64,000 bases of DNA from Mycolicibacterium brisbanense (GCF_001570425.1 NZ_BCSX01000021.1:62001-126000); one strand, 5' to 3'; counted from the stretch's first letter, positions 1 to 9,146 are shown. Program-made: numbers and translations. Notes: generated by a model not told the origin, from the sequence alone.

Positions 1-43
1 GGTCGACTTGCCGTCACGTAACCGATGGGCAGGAAGGTGCGCA

Positions 44-1411
44 ATGAGCCCGAACCGCGGCATGCTGGCACAAGGCGATCTGGAGCAAATGGTCGCCGAC
101 GGCGAGATCGACACCGTGATCCTGGCGTTCTGCGACATGCAGGGACGGCTGACCGGAAAGCGGGTGTCGGCGCGGCTGTTCGTCGAGGACGTCGCCGCCC
201 ACGGCGCCGAGTGTTGCAACTACCTGATGGCCGTCGACGTCGAGATGAACACGGTGTCCGGCTACGCCACCTCCAGTTGGGAGACCGGCTACGGCGACAT
301 GGTGATGCGGCCCGACTTCGCCACCTTGCGGTTGATTCCCTGGCTGCCGGGCACCGCGCTGGTGATGGCGGATCTGTTCTGGCTCGACGGGCGCCCGGTC
401 GCTGCGGCGCCACGTGCCATCCTCGACCGCCAGATCGATCGGCTCAGCGAGCGTGGACTGGTGCCCTATGCCGGTACCGAGCTCGAATTCATGGTGTTCG
501 ACAACAGCTTTCGCGAAGCCTGGGCGGCGGGTTATCGAGGCCTGACGCCGGCCAGCGACTACAACATCGACTACGCCATGCTCGCGTCGACCCGGATGGA
601 GCCGCTGCTGCGCGACATCCGCCTCGGCATGGAGGGTGCAGGCATGTACTGCGAAGGCGTCAAGGGGGAGTGCAACCTGGGCCAGCAGGAGATCGCGTTC
701 CGCTACGACCACGCCAGGATCACGTGCGACAACCACACGATCTACCGCAACGGCGCCAAGGAGATCGCCGACCAGCACGGCAAGAGCCTGACGTTCATGG
801 CGAAGTTCGACGAACGCGAAGGCAACAGCTGCCACATCCACATCTCGCTGCGCGGGGATGACGGCAGCGCCGTGTTCGCCGACAGTGCCGACCCGCTCGG
901 CATGTCGCCGATGTTCCGCAGCTTCATCGCCGGACAGCTCGCGACCATGCGTGAGCTGACCCTGTTCTACGCCCCGAACATCAATTCCTACAAGCGGTTT
1001 GCCGACGGCAGCTTCGCGCCGACCGCCATCGCCTGGGGGCTGGACAACCGCACGTGTGCATTGCGGGTGGTGGGTCACGGCCACGGCATGCGCATGGAGA
1101 ACCGGGCGCCGGGCGGCGACGTCAACCAGTATCTGGCGGTCGCGGCACTCATCGCGGGCGGCCTCTACGGCATCGAGCGCGAACTCGAATTGCCGGAGGC
1201 CTTGGCGGGCAACGCCTATGTCAGCGGTGCCGAGCGGCTCCCGACCACGCTGGCCGAAGCGGCCGCGTTGTTCGAGAAGTCCGAGATCGCCCGCGAGGCG
1301 TTCGGCGACGACGTCGTCGAGCACTACCTCAACAACGCCCGGGTGGAGTTGTCGGCATTCAATGCCGCGGTGACGGACTGGGAAAGGGTGCGCGGTTTTG
1401 AGCGGCTCTGA
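44..1411 (+). CDS. glnA4: Glutamine synthetase-like ligase, GlnA4 / gamma-glutamylpolyamine synthetase type
   Basis: A 455-residue member of the glutamine synthetase superfamily, probably ligating glutamate to an amine in the cytoplasm rather than ammonia. The beta-grasp N-domain covers about residues 15-110. The metal-binding GTELEF segment is at 144-149, and the ATP/glutamate region with CHIHISL and NRAPGGDVNQ follows. The ATG at 44 is preferred over the upstream TTG because AGGAAGG sits 7 bases before it. Downstream genes are an amidotransferase, an aldehyde dehydrogenase and an SDR with tiny overlaps, which is the content of a Puu-like (gamma-glutamylated amine) degradation operon. It corresponds to Rv2860c by order. 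Substrate is inferred; assimilatory GlnA is unlikely because the usual GlnA context is absent. Confidence 0.88.
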   Translation: MSPNRGMLAQGDLEQMVADGEIDTVILAFCDMQGRLTGKRVSARLFVEDVAAHGAECCNYLMAVDVEMNTVSGYATSSWETGYGDMVMRPDFATLRLIPWLPGTALVMADLFWLDGRPVAAAPRAILDRQIDRLSERGLVPYAGTELEFMVFDNSFREAWAAGYRGLTPASDYNIDYAMLASTRMEPLLRDIRLGMEGAGMYCEGVKGECNLGQQEIAFRYDHARITCDNHTIYRNGAKEIADQHGKSLTFMAKFDEREGNSCHIHISLRGDDGSAVFADSADPLGMSPMFRSFIAGQLATMRELTLFYAPNINSYKRFADGSFAPTAIAWGLDNRTCALRVVGHGHGMRMENRAPGGDVNQYLAVAALIAGGLYGIERELELPEALAGNAYVSGAERLPTTLAEAAALFEKSEIAREAFGDDVVEHYLNNARVELSAFNAAVTDWERVRGFERL

Positions 1412-2165
1412 CGCGCACCCGCAGGCTCGCCCCGTGATCGGCGTGAGCACCTACCTGCAGCAGGCGCGGACCGGGGTGTGGGACGTCACTGCCAGTTTCC
1501 TGCCGGCCAGCTACATCGAAGGCGTGAACCGGGGCGGCGGCACCGTGGTGCTGCTGCCGCCGCAGCCCGACGGCGCGGCGGTGGCCGACCGCGTGCTCGA
1601 CGGACTCGACGGGCTGGTGATCAGCGGCGGGCGGGATGTCGACCCCGCGTCGTACGGTCAGCCTCGCCACCCTTCGACCGACGAACCCGTGGGCTACCGC
1701 GACGAATGGGATTTCGCCCTGGTGCGCGCGGCGCTGCGGCGCGGGCTACCGCTGCTCGGAATCTGCCGCGGCGCACAGGTGCTCAACGTCGCGCTCGGTG
1801 GCACGCTGCACCAGCATCTGCCCGACGTGCTCGGCCATACCCGCCATCAGCAGGGCAATGCGGTGTTCAGTACATCGTCGGTGCGGACGGTGCCGGGAAC
1901 CCGGCTCGCCGCGCTGATCGGGGAGCACTCCGACGCGCAGTGCTACCACCACCAGGCCATCGACCAGCTCGGTGACGGTCTCGTGGTCAGTGCTCGCGAC
2001 ACCACCGAGGGCGTCATCGAAGCCGTCGAGAGGGATCCGGCGCTCCCGGGTGACGCGTTCGTGCTGGCGGTGCAATGGCATCCCGAGGAACGTCTCGACG
2101 ACGTCCGGCTGTTCAGCGGCCTGGTAGAGGCCGCCAAATCGTATGCTACAGAGAGGGTTTCATGA
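1398..2165 (+). CDS. Class I glutamine amidotransferase-like gamma-glutamyl hydrolase (peptidase C26, PuuD-like)
   Basis: A 255-residue cytoplasmic hydrolase expected to release glutamate from gamma-glutamylated intermediates. The nucleophile elbow is LGICRGAQ with Cys123; the partner histidine and glutamate are in QWHPEE (His228, Glu230). The start is a TTG at 1398, overlapping the end of the ligase gene by 14 bases, with GGAAAGG 10 bases upstream. Its stop overlaps the next ATG by the ATGA arrangement, so translation is probably coupled. It matches the position of Rv2859c. The exact substrate (gamma-glutamyl-aminobutyrate or another glutamyl amide) is inferred from the neighbours. Confidence 0.88.
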   Translation: MSGSDAHPQARPVIGVSTYLQQARTGVWDVTASFLPASYIEGVNRGGGTVVLLPPQPDGAAVADRVLDGLDGLVISGGRDVDPASYGQPRHPSTDEPVGYRDEWDFALVRAALRRGLPLLGICRGAQVLNVALGGTLHQHLPDVLGHTRHQQGNAVFSTSSVRTVPGTRLAALIGEHSDAQCYHHQAIDQLGDGLVVSARDTTEGVIEAVERDPALPGDAFVLAVQWHPEERLDDVRLFSGLVEAAKSYATERVS

Positions 2166-3538
2166 GCACTGCGCACGTCATCAACCCGGCCACCGAGGAG
2201 GTGCTGCGTGCGGTCGACCTGCTCGACGAGGCGGCGGTCGACGACGCGGTGGCCCGCGCCGGGGCCGCACAACGGCGTTGGGCGCGGTTGGCGCCTGCGG
2301 AGCGGGCCGGTGCCTTGCGGGCCTTCGCGGCGGTCGTCGACGCCCATGTCGACGAACTCGCCGCGCTTGAGGTGGCCAATTCCGGGCATCCGGTCGGACA
2401 GGCCGAATGGGAGGCCGGCCACGTCCGCGATGTCCTGCAGTTCTACTCGGCGACCCCGGAACGGTTGAGCGGCAAGCAGATTCCCGTGGCCGGTGGCTTG
2501 GACGTGACGTTCCACGAGCCGCTCGGCGTCGTCGGGGTCATCACGCCGTGGAATTTCCCGATGCCCATCGCGGTATGGGGCTTCGCCCCGGCACTCGCGG
2601 CGGGCAACGCCGTGCTGCTCAAACCCGCCGAATGGACCCCGCTGACCTCGATCCGGATCGGTGAGTTGGCCGCCGAATCCGGTCTGGATCCGGATCTGTT
2701 CCAGGTGTTGCCCGGGAAGGGGTCTGTGGTGGGGGAGCGCTTCGTCACCCACCCCGGCGTGCGCAAGGTCGTGTTCACCGGTTCCACCGAGGTCGGCACG
2801 CGGGTGATGGCAGGCGCCGCGGCACAGGTTAAACGAGTCACGCTGGAACTGGGCGGCAAGAGTGCGAACATCGTCTTCGACGACTGCGACATCGAGCGCG
2901 CGGCCGCCACGGCGCCGTACGGGGTGTTCGACAACGCCGGTCAGGACTGCTGTGCCCGTAGCCGGATCTTGGTGCAGCGCAACGTCTATGACCGTTTCAT
3001 GGAACTGCTGGAACCTGCGGTCAAGGGTGTGGTGGTCGGTGACCCGGCGGAGCGTGCCACCGAGATGGGGCCGCTGGTGTCGCGTCCGCACTGGGAGTCG
3101 GTGGCCTCCTACGTGCCCGACGACGCCCCCGTTGCGTTCCGGGGTTCTGCTCCCGATGGCCCCGGATTCTGGTTCCCGCCGACGGTGTTGACTCCCCAGC
3201 GCACCGACCGGACCGTCACCGAGGAGATCTTCGGTCCCGTGGTCACGGTGTTGCCGTTCGACGACGAGGCAGCCGCGGTCGAGCTCGCCAACGACACCCC
3301 CTACGGATTGTCGGGTTCGATCTGGACCGACAATCTCTCGCGCGCCGTGCGCGTGTCCCGCGCGGTCGAAGCCGGCAATCTCAGCGTCAACTCGCATTCG
3401 TCGGTGCGCTACAACACGCCCTTCGGGGGCTTCAAGCAGTCCGGTCTCGGCCGTGAGCTCGGACCCGACGCACCACTGTCTTTCACCGAGACGAAGAACG
3501 TCTTTTTCGCAGTAGAAGATCGAGCAGAGGAGCTCTAG
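2162..3538 (+). CDS. aldC: NAD(P)-dependent aldehyde dehydrogenase
   Basis: A 458-residue aldehyde dehydrogenase, probably oxidising the aminoaldehyde made from a gamma-glutamylated amine. The oxyanion/cofactor segment ITPWNFP is at 127-133, the cofactor lysine is in LKPAEWTP (Lys154), the general base in LELGGKS (Glu229), and the nucleophile in GQDCC (Cys263, with a second Cys264). The ATG at 2162 is chosen because AGAGAGGG lies upstream and it overlaps the preceding stop by 4 bases; the longer reading frame from 2075 only reads back through the previous gene. It is the positional equivalent of Rv2858c (AldC). Confidence 0.9.
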   Translation: MSTAHVINPATEEVLRAVDLLDEAAVDDAVARAGAAQRRWARLAPAERAGALRAFAAVVDAHVDELAALEVANSGHPVGQAEWEAGHVRDVLQFYSATPERLSGKQIPVAGGLDVTFHEPLGVVGVITPWNFPMPIAVWGFAPALAAGNAVLLKPAEWTPLTSIRIGELAAESGLDPDLFQVLPGKGSVVGERFVTHPGVRKVVFTGSTEVGTRVMAGAAAQVKRVTLELGGKSANIVFDDCDIERAAATAPYGVFDNAGQDCCARSRILVQRNVYDRFMELLEPAVKGVVVGDPAERATEMGPLVSRPHWESVASYVPDDAPVAFRGSAPDGPGFWFPPTVLTPQRTDRTVTEEIFGPVVTVLPFDDEAAAVELANDTPYGLSGSIWTDNLSRAVRVSRAVEAGNLSVNSHSSVRYNTPFGGFKQSGLGRELGPDAPLSFTETKNVFFAVEDRAEEL

Positions 3539-4312
3539 ATGGATCTGACTCAGCGACTGGCCGGCAAGGTCGCCGTCATCACCGGCGGTGCCAGCGGTAT
3601 CGGTCTGGCCACCGGCAAGCGGCTGCGCGCCGAGGGCGCCACGATCGTGGTCGGCGACATCGACCCCGCCACGGGCAAGGCCGCCGCCGACGAACTCGAG
3701 GGCCTCTTCGTCGCGGTCGACGTCGCCGACCAGGCCGCGGTGGACAACCTGTTCGACACGGCCGCGTCGACCTTCGGCAGCGTCGACATCGCGTTCAACA
3801 ACGCCGGCATCTCGCCGCCCGACGACGATCTCATCGAGAGCACCGAGCTGCCGGCGTGGCAGCGCGTGCAGGACGTCAACCTCAAGAGCGTGTACCTGTC
3901 GTGCCGCGCGGCGCTGCGGCACATGGTGCCCGCGGGCAAAGGGTCGATCATCAACACCGCGTCGTTCGTGGCGGTGATGGGCTCGGCCACCTCGCAGATC
4001 TCCTACACCGCGTCCAAGGGCGGAGTGCTGGCGATGTCGCGGGAGCTCGGCGTGCAGTACGCACGCAGCGGCATCCGGGTCAACGCCCTGTGCCCCGGCC
4101 CGGTGAACACCCCGCTGCTGCAGGAGCTGTTCGCCAAAGATCCTGAGCGCGCGGCGCGGCGCCTGGTGCACATCCCGTTGGGCCGGTTCGCCGAACCGGA
4201 GGAGCTGGCGGCCGCGGTGGCGTTCCTGGCCAGTGACGACGCGTCGTTCATCACGGGCTCGACATTCCTCGTCGACGGTGGCATCAGCTCGGCCTACGTG
4301 ACACCGCTGTGA
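3539..4312 (+). CDS. Short-chain dehydrogenase/reductase
   Basis: A 257-residue classical SDR. The dinucleotide motif TGGASGIG is at 15-22, NNAG at 87-90, and the catalytic YTASK has Tyr156 and Lys160. The C-terminal FLVDGG segment is typical of FabG-like oxidoreductases. The ATG directly follows the aldC stop codon, with AGAGGAG upstream, so it is the last enzyme of the amine operon. It likely handles a hydroxyl intermediate, but the substrate cannot be read from sequence. Positional match to Rv2857c. Confidence 0.87.
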   Translation: MDLTQRLAGKVAVITGGASGIGLATGKRLRAEGATIVVGDIDPATGKAAADELEGLFVAVDVADQAAVDNLFDTAASTFGSVDIAFNNAGISPPDDDLIESTELPAWQRVQDVNLKSVYLSCRAALRHMVPAGKGSIINTASFVAVMGSATSQISYTASKGGVLAMSRELGVQYARSGIRVNALCPGPVNTPLLQELFAKDPERAARRLVHIPLGRFAEPEELAAAVAFLASDDASFITGSTFLVDGGISSAYVTPL

Positions 4313-4329
4313 CACCCTGATAGCTCGTC

Positions 4330-5073
4330 ATGACAGCCGACCCGGACCCGCAGCAGTCGACCGCCCCCACCGTGGAGACGGCCGACGCCCTGCTGCGGCC
4401 GGTCCGGCTCGGCAACGCGTTCGAGGACACCGTGGGCCGGCTCCTGGAGACCATCCGCCTCGGGGTGCTGGCTCCCGGCGAGTCGCTGCCGCCGGAACGT
4501 GAGCTCGCCGCGCGGCTGGGGGTCAGCCGCGACACCGTGCGGGAGGCCATCAAATCGCTGGCCGATGCCGGTTACCTGGTGTCCCGGCGGGGCCGCTACG
4601 GCGGCACGTTCCTGTCCGAACAGCTGCCGAGGCACACGACCGAGGCCGCGCGGCCCAGCCGGGAAGAGATCGACGACGCGCTGCGGCTACGCGAGATCCT
4701 CGAGGTGGGCGCGGCCCGGATGGCAGCCGGGCGCACGCTCAGTGCAGCCGAACGCGACGGCTTGTTCTCGAGACTCGCCGATGTCCGCGATGCAGCGCCC
4801 GACGACTATCGGAGGCTGGACTCCCGATTGCACCTGGCGATCGCCGAGGCGGCGGGCTCGCCGTCGCTGGTGCCGCTGGTCGCGGAGAACCGGATGCGGC
4901 TCAACGCCCTGCTCGACCAGATTCCATTGCTGGCGCTCAACATCGCCCACTCCGACGAACAGCACGAAGCCATCGTCATCGCGATCCTGGCCGGCGACGC
5001 CGACGGCGCCGCGGATGCCATGCTGGCCCACGTCGCCGGATCGGCCGCATTGCTCCACGGTTTCTTGGACTGA
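4330..5073 (+). CDS. GntR-family (FadR subfamily) transcriptional regulator
   Basis: A 247-residue DNA-binding regulator. The winged helix is at about residues 30-100 (LPPERELAARLGVSRDTVREAI and a basic GRYGG wing), followed by an all-helical FCD ligand domain. It lies 17 bases after the SDR and in the same direction, so it is probably the local regulator of the amine operon, sensing one of its metabolites. Its operator would be expected upstream of glnA4, outside the window or in the first 43 bases, where no clear palindrome is visible. Confidence 0.85.
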   Translation: MTADPDPQQSTAPTVETADALLRPVRLGNAFEDTVGRLLETIRLGVLAPGESLPPERELAARLGVSRDTVREAIKSLADAGYLVSRRGRYGGTFLSEQLPRHTTEAARPSREEIDDALRLREILEVGAARMAAGRTLSAAERDGLFSRLADVRDAAPDDYRRLDSRLHLAIAEAAGSPSLVPLVAENRMRLNALLDQIPLLALNIAHSDEQHEAIVIAILAGDADGAADAMLAHVAGSAALLHGFLD

Positions 5074-5085
5074 CGTCGGGCCCCA

Positions 5086-5132
5086 ACCACCCCAGCACCG
5101 CACCACCCAGCACCGCACCACCCCAGCACCGC
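5086..5132. repeat. Three tandem 15-16 bp units
   Basis: Three successive copies of a unit reading ACCACCCCAGCACCGC, at 5086-5101, 5102-5116 (one C shorter) and 5117-5132. The last unit runs directly into the 61-bp palindromic element at 5131, and the same CACCCCAGCACCGCG flank also accompanies the copy near cobB. The repeat therefore looks like local expansion of the element's flank. Confidence 0.75.
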
Positions 5133-5191
5133 GACCGTGCGTGTCTGTTGCCCGACACACCGCAAAACGGCGGCATTATGCGCACCTTCGT
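5131..5191 (+). repeat. 61-bp palindromic intergenic element, copy 1
   Basis: First of three copies. Arms are GCGACCGTGCG (5131-5141) and CGCACCTTCGT (5181-5191), complementary at 8 of 11 positions. The inner left part, TGTCTGTTGCCCGACAC, is shared with the other copies. It sits between the GntR gene and the ArsR-type gene. This is the most decayed copy. Confidence 0.8.
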
Positions 5192-5244
5192 GCGGGCGTG
5201 ATGAGGCTCGTCTACGGGTGAGCGCTGTCGGCTCATTCCTGGGC

Positions 5245-5250
5245 TACATT
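5245..5250 (+). promoter_or_regulatory. -10 box of a leaderless promoter for the ArsR-type gene
   Basis: TACATT matches the mycobacterial TANNNT -10 consensus and ends 6 bases before the GTG at 5257. No Shine-Dalgarno sequence precedes that codon, so transcription probably starts at or next to it. Confidence 0.5.
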
Positions 5251-5256
5251 CAAATC

Positions 5257-5586
5257 GTGGACCAGCTCGAAACCCAGGTGCAGGTCGAGCGGGCGGCCTC
5301 GGCGCTGGCCGACGTCGACACCGCGGGCTGGGCGCGTCGTTTCGACCTCCTGTCGGATCCGCACCGGCTGGAGATCCTGTTGTGCCTGCACCGGGCGCCC
5401 GGCATCTGCGTCGGTGATCTGGCCGCCGCGCTGGGCCGCTCGGAAAACGCTGTCTCGCAGGCCCTTCGGGTGCTCCGCGATCAGGGCTGGGTGAGTTCTG
5501 TCCGGGTGGGACGGATGGTCAGCTACCGGCTGGAGGACGAGGTGGTCCACGATCTGCTGCACTGGCTCGGCGCCCGGCACGGATGA
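5257..5586 (+). CDS. ArsR/SmtB-like winged-helix regulator
   Basis: A 109-residue helix-turn-helix protein. FDLLSDPHRLEILLCL and VGDLAAALGRSENAVSQALRVL form the ArsR-type recognition fold, followed by a wing. The GTG at 5257 is chosen over upstream starts because those read through the 61-bp repeat. The sensor cysteine and histidine pattern differs from what I recall of NmtR and KmtR; visible candidate ligands are Cys in LLCLHRAPGIC and C-terminal His residues. It lies 49 bases before a nickel/cobalt transporter with a dyad in between, so a metal-responsive role is a reasonable inference. Confidence 0.82.
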   Translation: MDQLETQVQVERAASALADVDTAGWARRFDLLSDPHRLEILLCLHRAPGICVGDLAAALGRSENAVSQALRVLRDQGWVSSVRVGRMVSYRLEDEVVHDLLHWLGARHG

Positions 5587-5589
5587 ATT

Positions 5590-5609
5590 ATCTGTTTATC
5601 TAGACAGAT
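5590..5609. promoter_or_regulatory. Candidate operator of the ArsR-type regulator
   Basis: An imperfect 20-bp palindrome, ATCTGTTTAT followed by CTAGACAGAT, 8 of 10 positions paired. It lies between the regulator stop and the NiCoT start, the usual place for a SmtB/ArsR operator. The AT content is clearly higher than the surroundings. Confidence 0.55.
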
Positions 5610-5635
5610 GAAAAGGTGAGTTCTACGCTCGGGCG

Positions 5636-6730
5636 ATGAGCATCGGCACGCTGACCGAGAGCACTACCACCACTCGATTCGACCGTGCCGACTGGATGTC
5701 GATCGCCGCCACAGGCGGATTCGTGGCCCTGCTGCACATTCTCGGCTGGGGTGTGCTCGTGATCGGTGTGGCGCCGCAACACATCACCCTCGGCTCGGCC
5801 GGGGTGTTCGGTGTCGGTCTCGGCGTCACGGCCTATCTGCTCGGCGTCCGGCACGCCTTCGATGCCGACCACATCGCCGTCATCGACAACACCACTCGCA
5901 AACTGGTTGGGGAGGGCACCCGGTCGCTGTCCGCGGGTTTCTGGTTCTCCCTGGGACATTCGAGTGTGGTGTTCGGCCTGGCGTTGTTGCTGGCGCTGGG
6001 GGTGCGGGCACTGGTCGGCCCGGTGCAGGACGAGGGCTCACCGATGCTGCAGACCCTCGGCCTGATCGGCTCGCTGGTCGCCGGAACGTTCCTCATCCTG
6101 ATCGGCCTGACGAATCTCGTTGCCGCAGTGGGGATCGCCAAGGTGTTCCGGGCGATGCGGACCGGTGAACTCGACGAGGAGGAGCTCGAGCGGCAGCTCA
6201 ACCGCCGCGGTTTCCTGGCCCGCCTGCTCGGCCGCGTGATGGGACGGGTGAACAAGCCGTGGCATCTGTACCTCGTCGGCTTCCTGATGGGACTCGGTTT
6301 CGACACGGCCAGCCAGGTGGCGTTGTTGGTGCTGGCGGCCGGCACGGCGGCGTTCACCCTGCCGTGGTACGCGGTGCTGGTGCTGCCGGTGCTGTTCGCC
6401 GCGGGCATGAGCCTGTTCGACACCCTTGACGGAATCTTCATGACGCGGGCCTACGGATGGGCGTTTCTGCAGCCGGTCCGCAAGGTGTACTACAACCTCA
6501 CCGTCACGGTGCTCTCGGTGATCGTCGCGCTGGTCATCGGCGTCATCGTGCTGGCCGGTCTGCTGGTGGATCGCCTCGGCATCACCTCGGGTCCGCTCGC
6601 CGTGATCGGCTCAGCCGACCTGGAATTCGCGGGCTTCGCCATCGTCGGCATCTTCGTGGTGAGCTGGATTGCCGCCCTTGCCATCTGGCGGTTCGGCCGC
6701 ATCGAGGAACGCTGGAGTACCCAGACCTAA
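5636..6730 (+). CDS. nicT: High-affinity nickel/cobalt transporter (NiCoT family)
   Basis: A 364-residue membrane permease that imports Ni(II) and/or Co(II). The family signature RHAFDADHIAVIDN is at about residues 76-89, with LGHSSVV and LGFDTASQV as the further conserved motifs, and about eight hydrophobic helices. A hydrophilic loop rich in acidic and basic residues sits near 170-200. It ends convergently with mtr, overlapping by 4 bases. A cobalt supply role fits the nearby cobalamin genes, while nickel would serve urease or hydrogenase. Positional match to Rv2856 NicT. Confidence 0.92.
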   Translation: MSIGTLTESTTTTRFDRADWMSIAATGGFVALLHILGWGVLVIGVAPQHITLGSAGVFGVGLGVTAYLLGVRHAFDADHIAVIDNTTRKLVGEGTRSLSAGFWFSLGHSSVVFGLALLLALGVRALVGPVQDEGSPMLQTLGLIGSLVAGTFLILIGLTNLVAAVGIAKVFRAMRTGELDEEELERQLNRRGFLARLLGRVMGRVNKPWHLYLVGFLMGLGFDTASQVALLVLAAGTAAFTLPWYAVLVLPVLFAAGMSLFDTLDGIFMTRAYGWAFLQPVRKVYYNLTVTVLSVIVALVIGVIVLAGLLVDRLGITSGPLAVIGSADLEFAGFAIVGIFVVSWIAALAIWRFGRIEERWSTQT

Positions 6731-8112
6731 CCGGCGAGTCCCAGCAGCGCGTTCTCGATCACCTCGGGCAGCGCCGGGTGGATCCAGTACTGCCCGCGGG
6801 CCACGTCGCCGGCGGTCTGGCCGAAGCTCATCGCCTGGATCAGCGGCTGGATGATCGACGACGCCTGGTAGCCCATGATGTGTGCCCCCAGGATTCGACC
6901 GGTGCCGCGTTCGCCGATCAGCTTCGCGATGCCGGTGGTGTCCTCCATCGCCCAGCCGTAGGCGGTGTCGCCGTAGTTCTGCACCTTGATCACGATGTCG
7001 TGGCCGGCTTCCCGGGCCTCGGCCTCGGTCAGGCCGACCGTCGCGATCTGCGGTTCGGTGAACACCGCCGACGGGACGAACCGGTGGTCGGAAGCCATCA
7101 GCGTGGCGGTGTCGTCCCAGTCGCGCAGCAGGTTCTCCTTGACCACCCGGGCCTCGTGATTGGCGACGTGCTTGAGCTGGTAATCCGACGACACGTCGCC
7201 GAGCGCGTAGATGCCGTGCGCCGTGGTGCGTTGATACTCGTCGACCACGACTCGGCCGTCATCGTCGATCTCGACCCCGGCGAGCTCGCAGCCGAGCCGG
7301 TCCCCATTGGGCACCCGGCCGGTGGCGACCAGGAGCATGTCGGCGGGCAGGGTTTCGCCGTCGTCGAATTCCAGAACGATCGTCTCGCCATCCTGATGGG
7401 AGCCGATCACGTTCTCGTGCGTGCGCACATCCCACTTCGCTGCGGCCAGCTCGCTGAATCGGTGGCAGATGGTCTCGTCGGTGTGGGTCAGCAGCCCGGC
7501 GCCGCGCACCACGATGGTGATCCGCACACCCAGCGCCGAGAAGATGTGCGCGAATTCAGCGGCAACGAACCCGCCGCCGACGATCACCAGATGCTCGGGC
7601 AGCGCCGGAATCCGCATGATGTCGTCGCTGGTGTAGTACGTGACGCCGCACTGCGCGATGGCCGGCGGGATGAAGGTGCGTGAACCGGCGGCGATCACCA
7701 CCTGATCGCTGCTGAACTCTTCGCCGTCCTCGGTGCGCAGCGTGTAGCGGCCGTCGGGCAGCTTCGCGCCGAACCGTGTGTGGCTCGCGTACACCGTGAC
7801 GTTCTCGGCGGAGCGGCGATACTGCTCGCCACCGGCCGCGATGGGATCGATGCGGCCGAACACCCGCGACACGACATCGGGCCAGCGCACCTTGTCGATG
7901 TGGGAGTCGATGCCGTACTTCGCGCTGTCGCGGATCGTGTGGGCGACCTCGGCGGCGTAGACGAACATCTTGGTGGGGATGCAGCCCACGTTGAGACACG
8001 TGCCGCCGAAGGTGCCCTGCTCGCAGATCGCGACCTTCTTGTCGGCATAGCGCTCGTCGAGAACGCTGTTGCCCGATCCGGTGCCGATGATCGTCAGGTC
8101 GTAGTGGTCCAC
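6727..8112 (-). CDS. mtr: Mycothione reductase
   Basis: A 461-residue FAD-dependent disulfide reductase that returns oxidised mycothiol to its thiol form using NADPH. It has GTGSGN at 10-15, the redox pair GTCLNVGC (Cys39 and Cys44), an NAD(P)-binding VGGGFVAAE, the ALGDV FAD motif, and the C-terminal HPALPE (His445, Glu450). The GTG at 8112 aligns with the known start of the M. tuberculosis enzyme and follows AGAGG. A much longer reading frame (to 8892) is only the antisense-free region of the neighbouring gene and is not used. It is the second gene of an operon with the hydrolase, 8 bases downstream. Confidence 0.94.
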   Translation of the reverse strand: MDHYDLTIIGTGSGNSVLDERYADKKVAICEQGTFGGTCLNVGCIPTKMFVYAAEVAHTIRDSAKYGIDSHIDKVRWPDVVSRVFGRIDPIAAGGEQYRRSAENVTVYASHTRFGAKLPDGRYTLRTEDGEEFSSDQVVIAAGSRTFIPPAIAQCGVTYYTSDDIMRIPALPEHLVIVGGGFVAAEFAHIFSALGVRITIVVRGAGLLTHTDETICHRFSELAAAKWDVRTHENVIGSHQDGETIVLEFDDGETLPADMLLVATGRVPNGDRLGCELAGVEIDDDGRVVVDEYQRTTAHGIYALGDVSSDYQLKHVANHEARVVKENLLRDWDDTATLMASDHRFVPSAVFTEPQIATVGLTEAEAREAGHDIVIKVQNYGDTAYGWAMEDTTGIAKLIGERGTGRILGAHIMGYQASSIIQPLIQAMSFGQTAGDVARGQYWIHPALPEVIENALLGLAG

Positions 8113-8120
8113 GTGAGCCT

Positions 8121-9140
8121 CTATCCGGAAGATGTTGTGCTGGAGGTCGATTGCGAACTCAGGTAGCCGTCCAACCACCGGTCGAGTTCGCGGTAGGCCG
8201 CCGCGCGCGGTTCGGCCAGCGACAGGAAGACGTCGTGTTTGGCATCGACGATCGGGACGATGGTGCTGCGATTGCCCACGCAGCCGGCCCAGCGCGCGAT
8301 CTGGCCGACGTCGAGTACCGCATCGCCGCGCTGGATGGCGGCGGGGTCGGGGGTTTCGGCGACGCTGTGGTCCGAACGCAGGATCAGGTTGGGTACGCCG
8401 ACGTCCAGCCCGCGGTGCAACCGGGCCTGCCCGCGCCGGATCGCGTTGATCCACCCGAACGTGATGGGGAAGCCGCCCAACGGCTTCCAATCGAGGTTGT
8501 AGTCGAACTCCCCGCCGTAGTCGCGGTGCAGGCTGGTGCCGTAGCCGCCCTCGGTGGGTTTGCGGACCACACTCAGTTTGCGCAGCCGCGCCAGCGCGAT
8601 CAGTGCGGCCGACGTGGGGGCGGTCCGAAGGATCGCCGGGCCGTGCAGGTCGAGGAACGGGCTGTTGAGGATGAGGCCACCCACGTTGTGTGTGGTCAGC
8701 CGGCCGCGTTGGCGCAGCCGGTCGGCGAACAGCGTGACGATCAGGCCGCCTGCCGAATGGCCGGACAGACAGATCCGGGCCCCATTCGTGTCGGCGGCGA
8801 CGATCTCCAGCGCGCGGACCAGTTCGGTGTCGTAGTTGGCCAGGTCCGTGGTGAAGTGGGGCGTCTGACCTTCGCGGCGGGACCGGCCGCACTTGTGCAG
8901 ATCAATGGCGTAGAACGCGAACCCGCGCTGAGCGAAGCGGTCGGCGAGTTCGGTGTGGAAGAAGTAGTCGGTGTAGCCGTGTAAGGCCAGAACCGCGTGC
9001 TCGGCAGGACCGCCGTCGCCGCGGCGCACCAGAGTGGCGACCAGATCACCCTCACCGTCAGGATCCGGGCCGAGCGTGATGGTCTGTTGCCAGAAGCCGG
9101 GTAGCACATCCGGCACCCAGGCGGGTTCCCGTGACGTCAC
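8121..9140 (-). CDS. Alpha/beta hydrolase, serine aminopeptidase S33 / monoacylglycerol lipase-like
   Basis: A 339-residue soluble hydrolase. [10 protein letters not shown] near 52-61 supplies the oxyanion hole, LSGHSAGG gives the nucleophile Ser129, and VDAKHDVF near the C-terminus gives the histidine. It starts at a GTG (9140) with TAGGGT six bases upstream and no Shine-Dalgarno, so it is probably leaderless. It is transcribed with mtr (Rv2854-Rv2855 order). The natural ester or lipid substrate is not evident. Confidence 0.85.
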   Translation of the reverse strand: MTSREPAWVPDVLPGFWQQTITLGPDPDGEGDLVATLVRRGDGGPAEHAVLALHGYTDYFFHTELADRFAQRGFAFYAIDLHKCGRSRREGQTPHFTTDLANYDTELVRALEIVAADTNGARICLSGHSAGGLIVTLFADRLRQRGRLTTHNVGGLILNSPFLDLHGPAILRTAPTSAALIALARLRKLSVVRKPTEGGYGTSLHRDYGGEFDYNLDWKPLGGFPITFGWINAIRRGQARLHRGLDVGVPNLILRSDHSVAETPDPAAIQRGDAVLDVGQIARWAGCVGNRSTIVPIVDAKHDVFLSLAEPRAAAYRELDRWLDGYLSSQSTSSTTSSG

Positions 9141-9146
9141 GGGTTC

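Noticed and set aside
1943..4315. A 790-codon minus-strand frame opposite the amine operon
   Set aside because: Antisense of three well-supported genes; composition is typical of a frame shadow.
5137..5256. N-terminal peptide MRVCCPTHRKTAALC and its look-alike at 29949
   Set aside because: Both are translations of the 61-bp repeat element, not conserved protein.
6727..8892. A 721-codon frame that would fuse a hydrolase-region peptide to mycothione reductase
   Set aside because: The first 260 residues are arginine/proline-rich noise in the wrong frame of the hydrolase gene; Mtr begins at the GTG at 8112.
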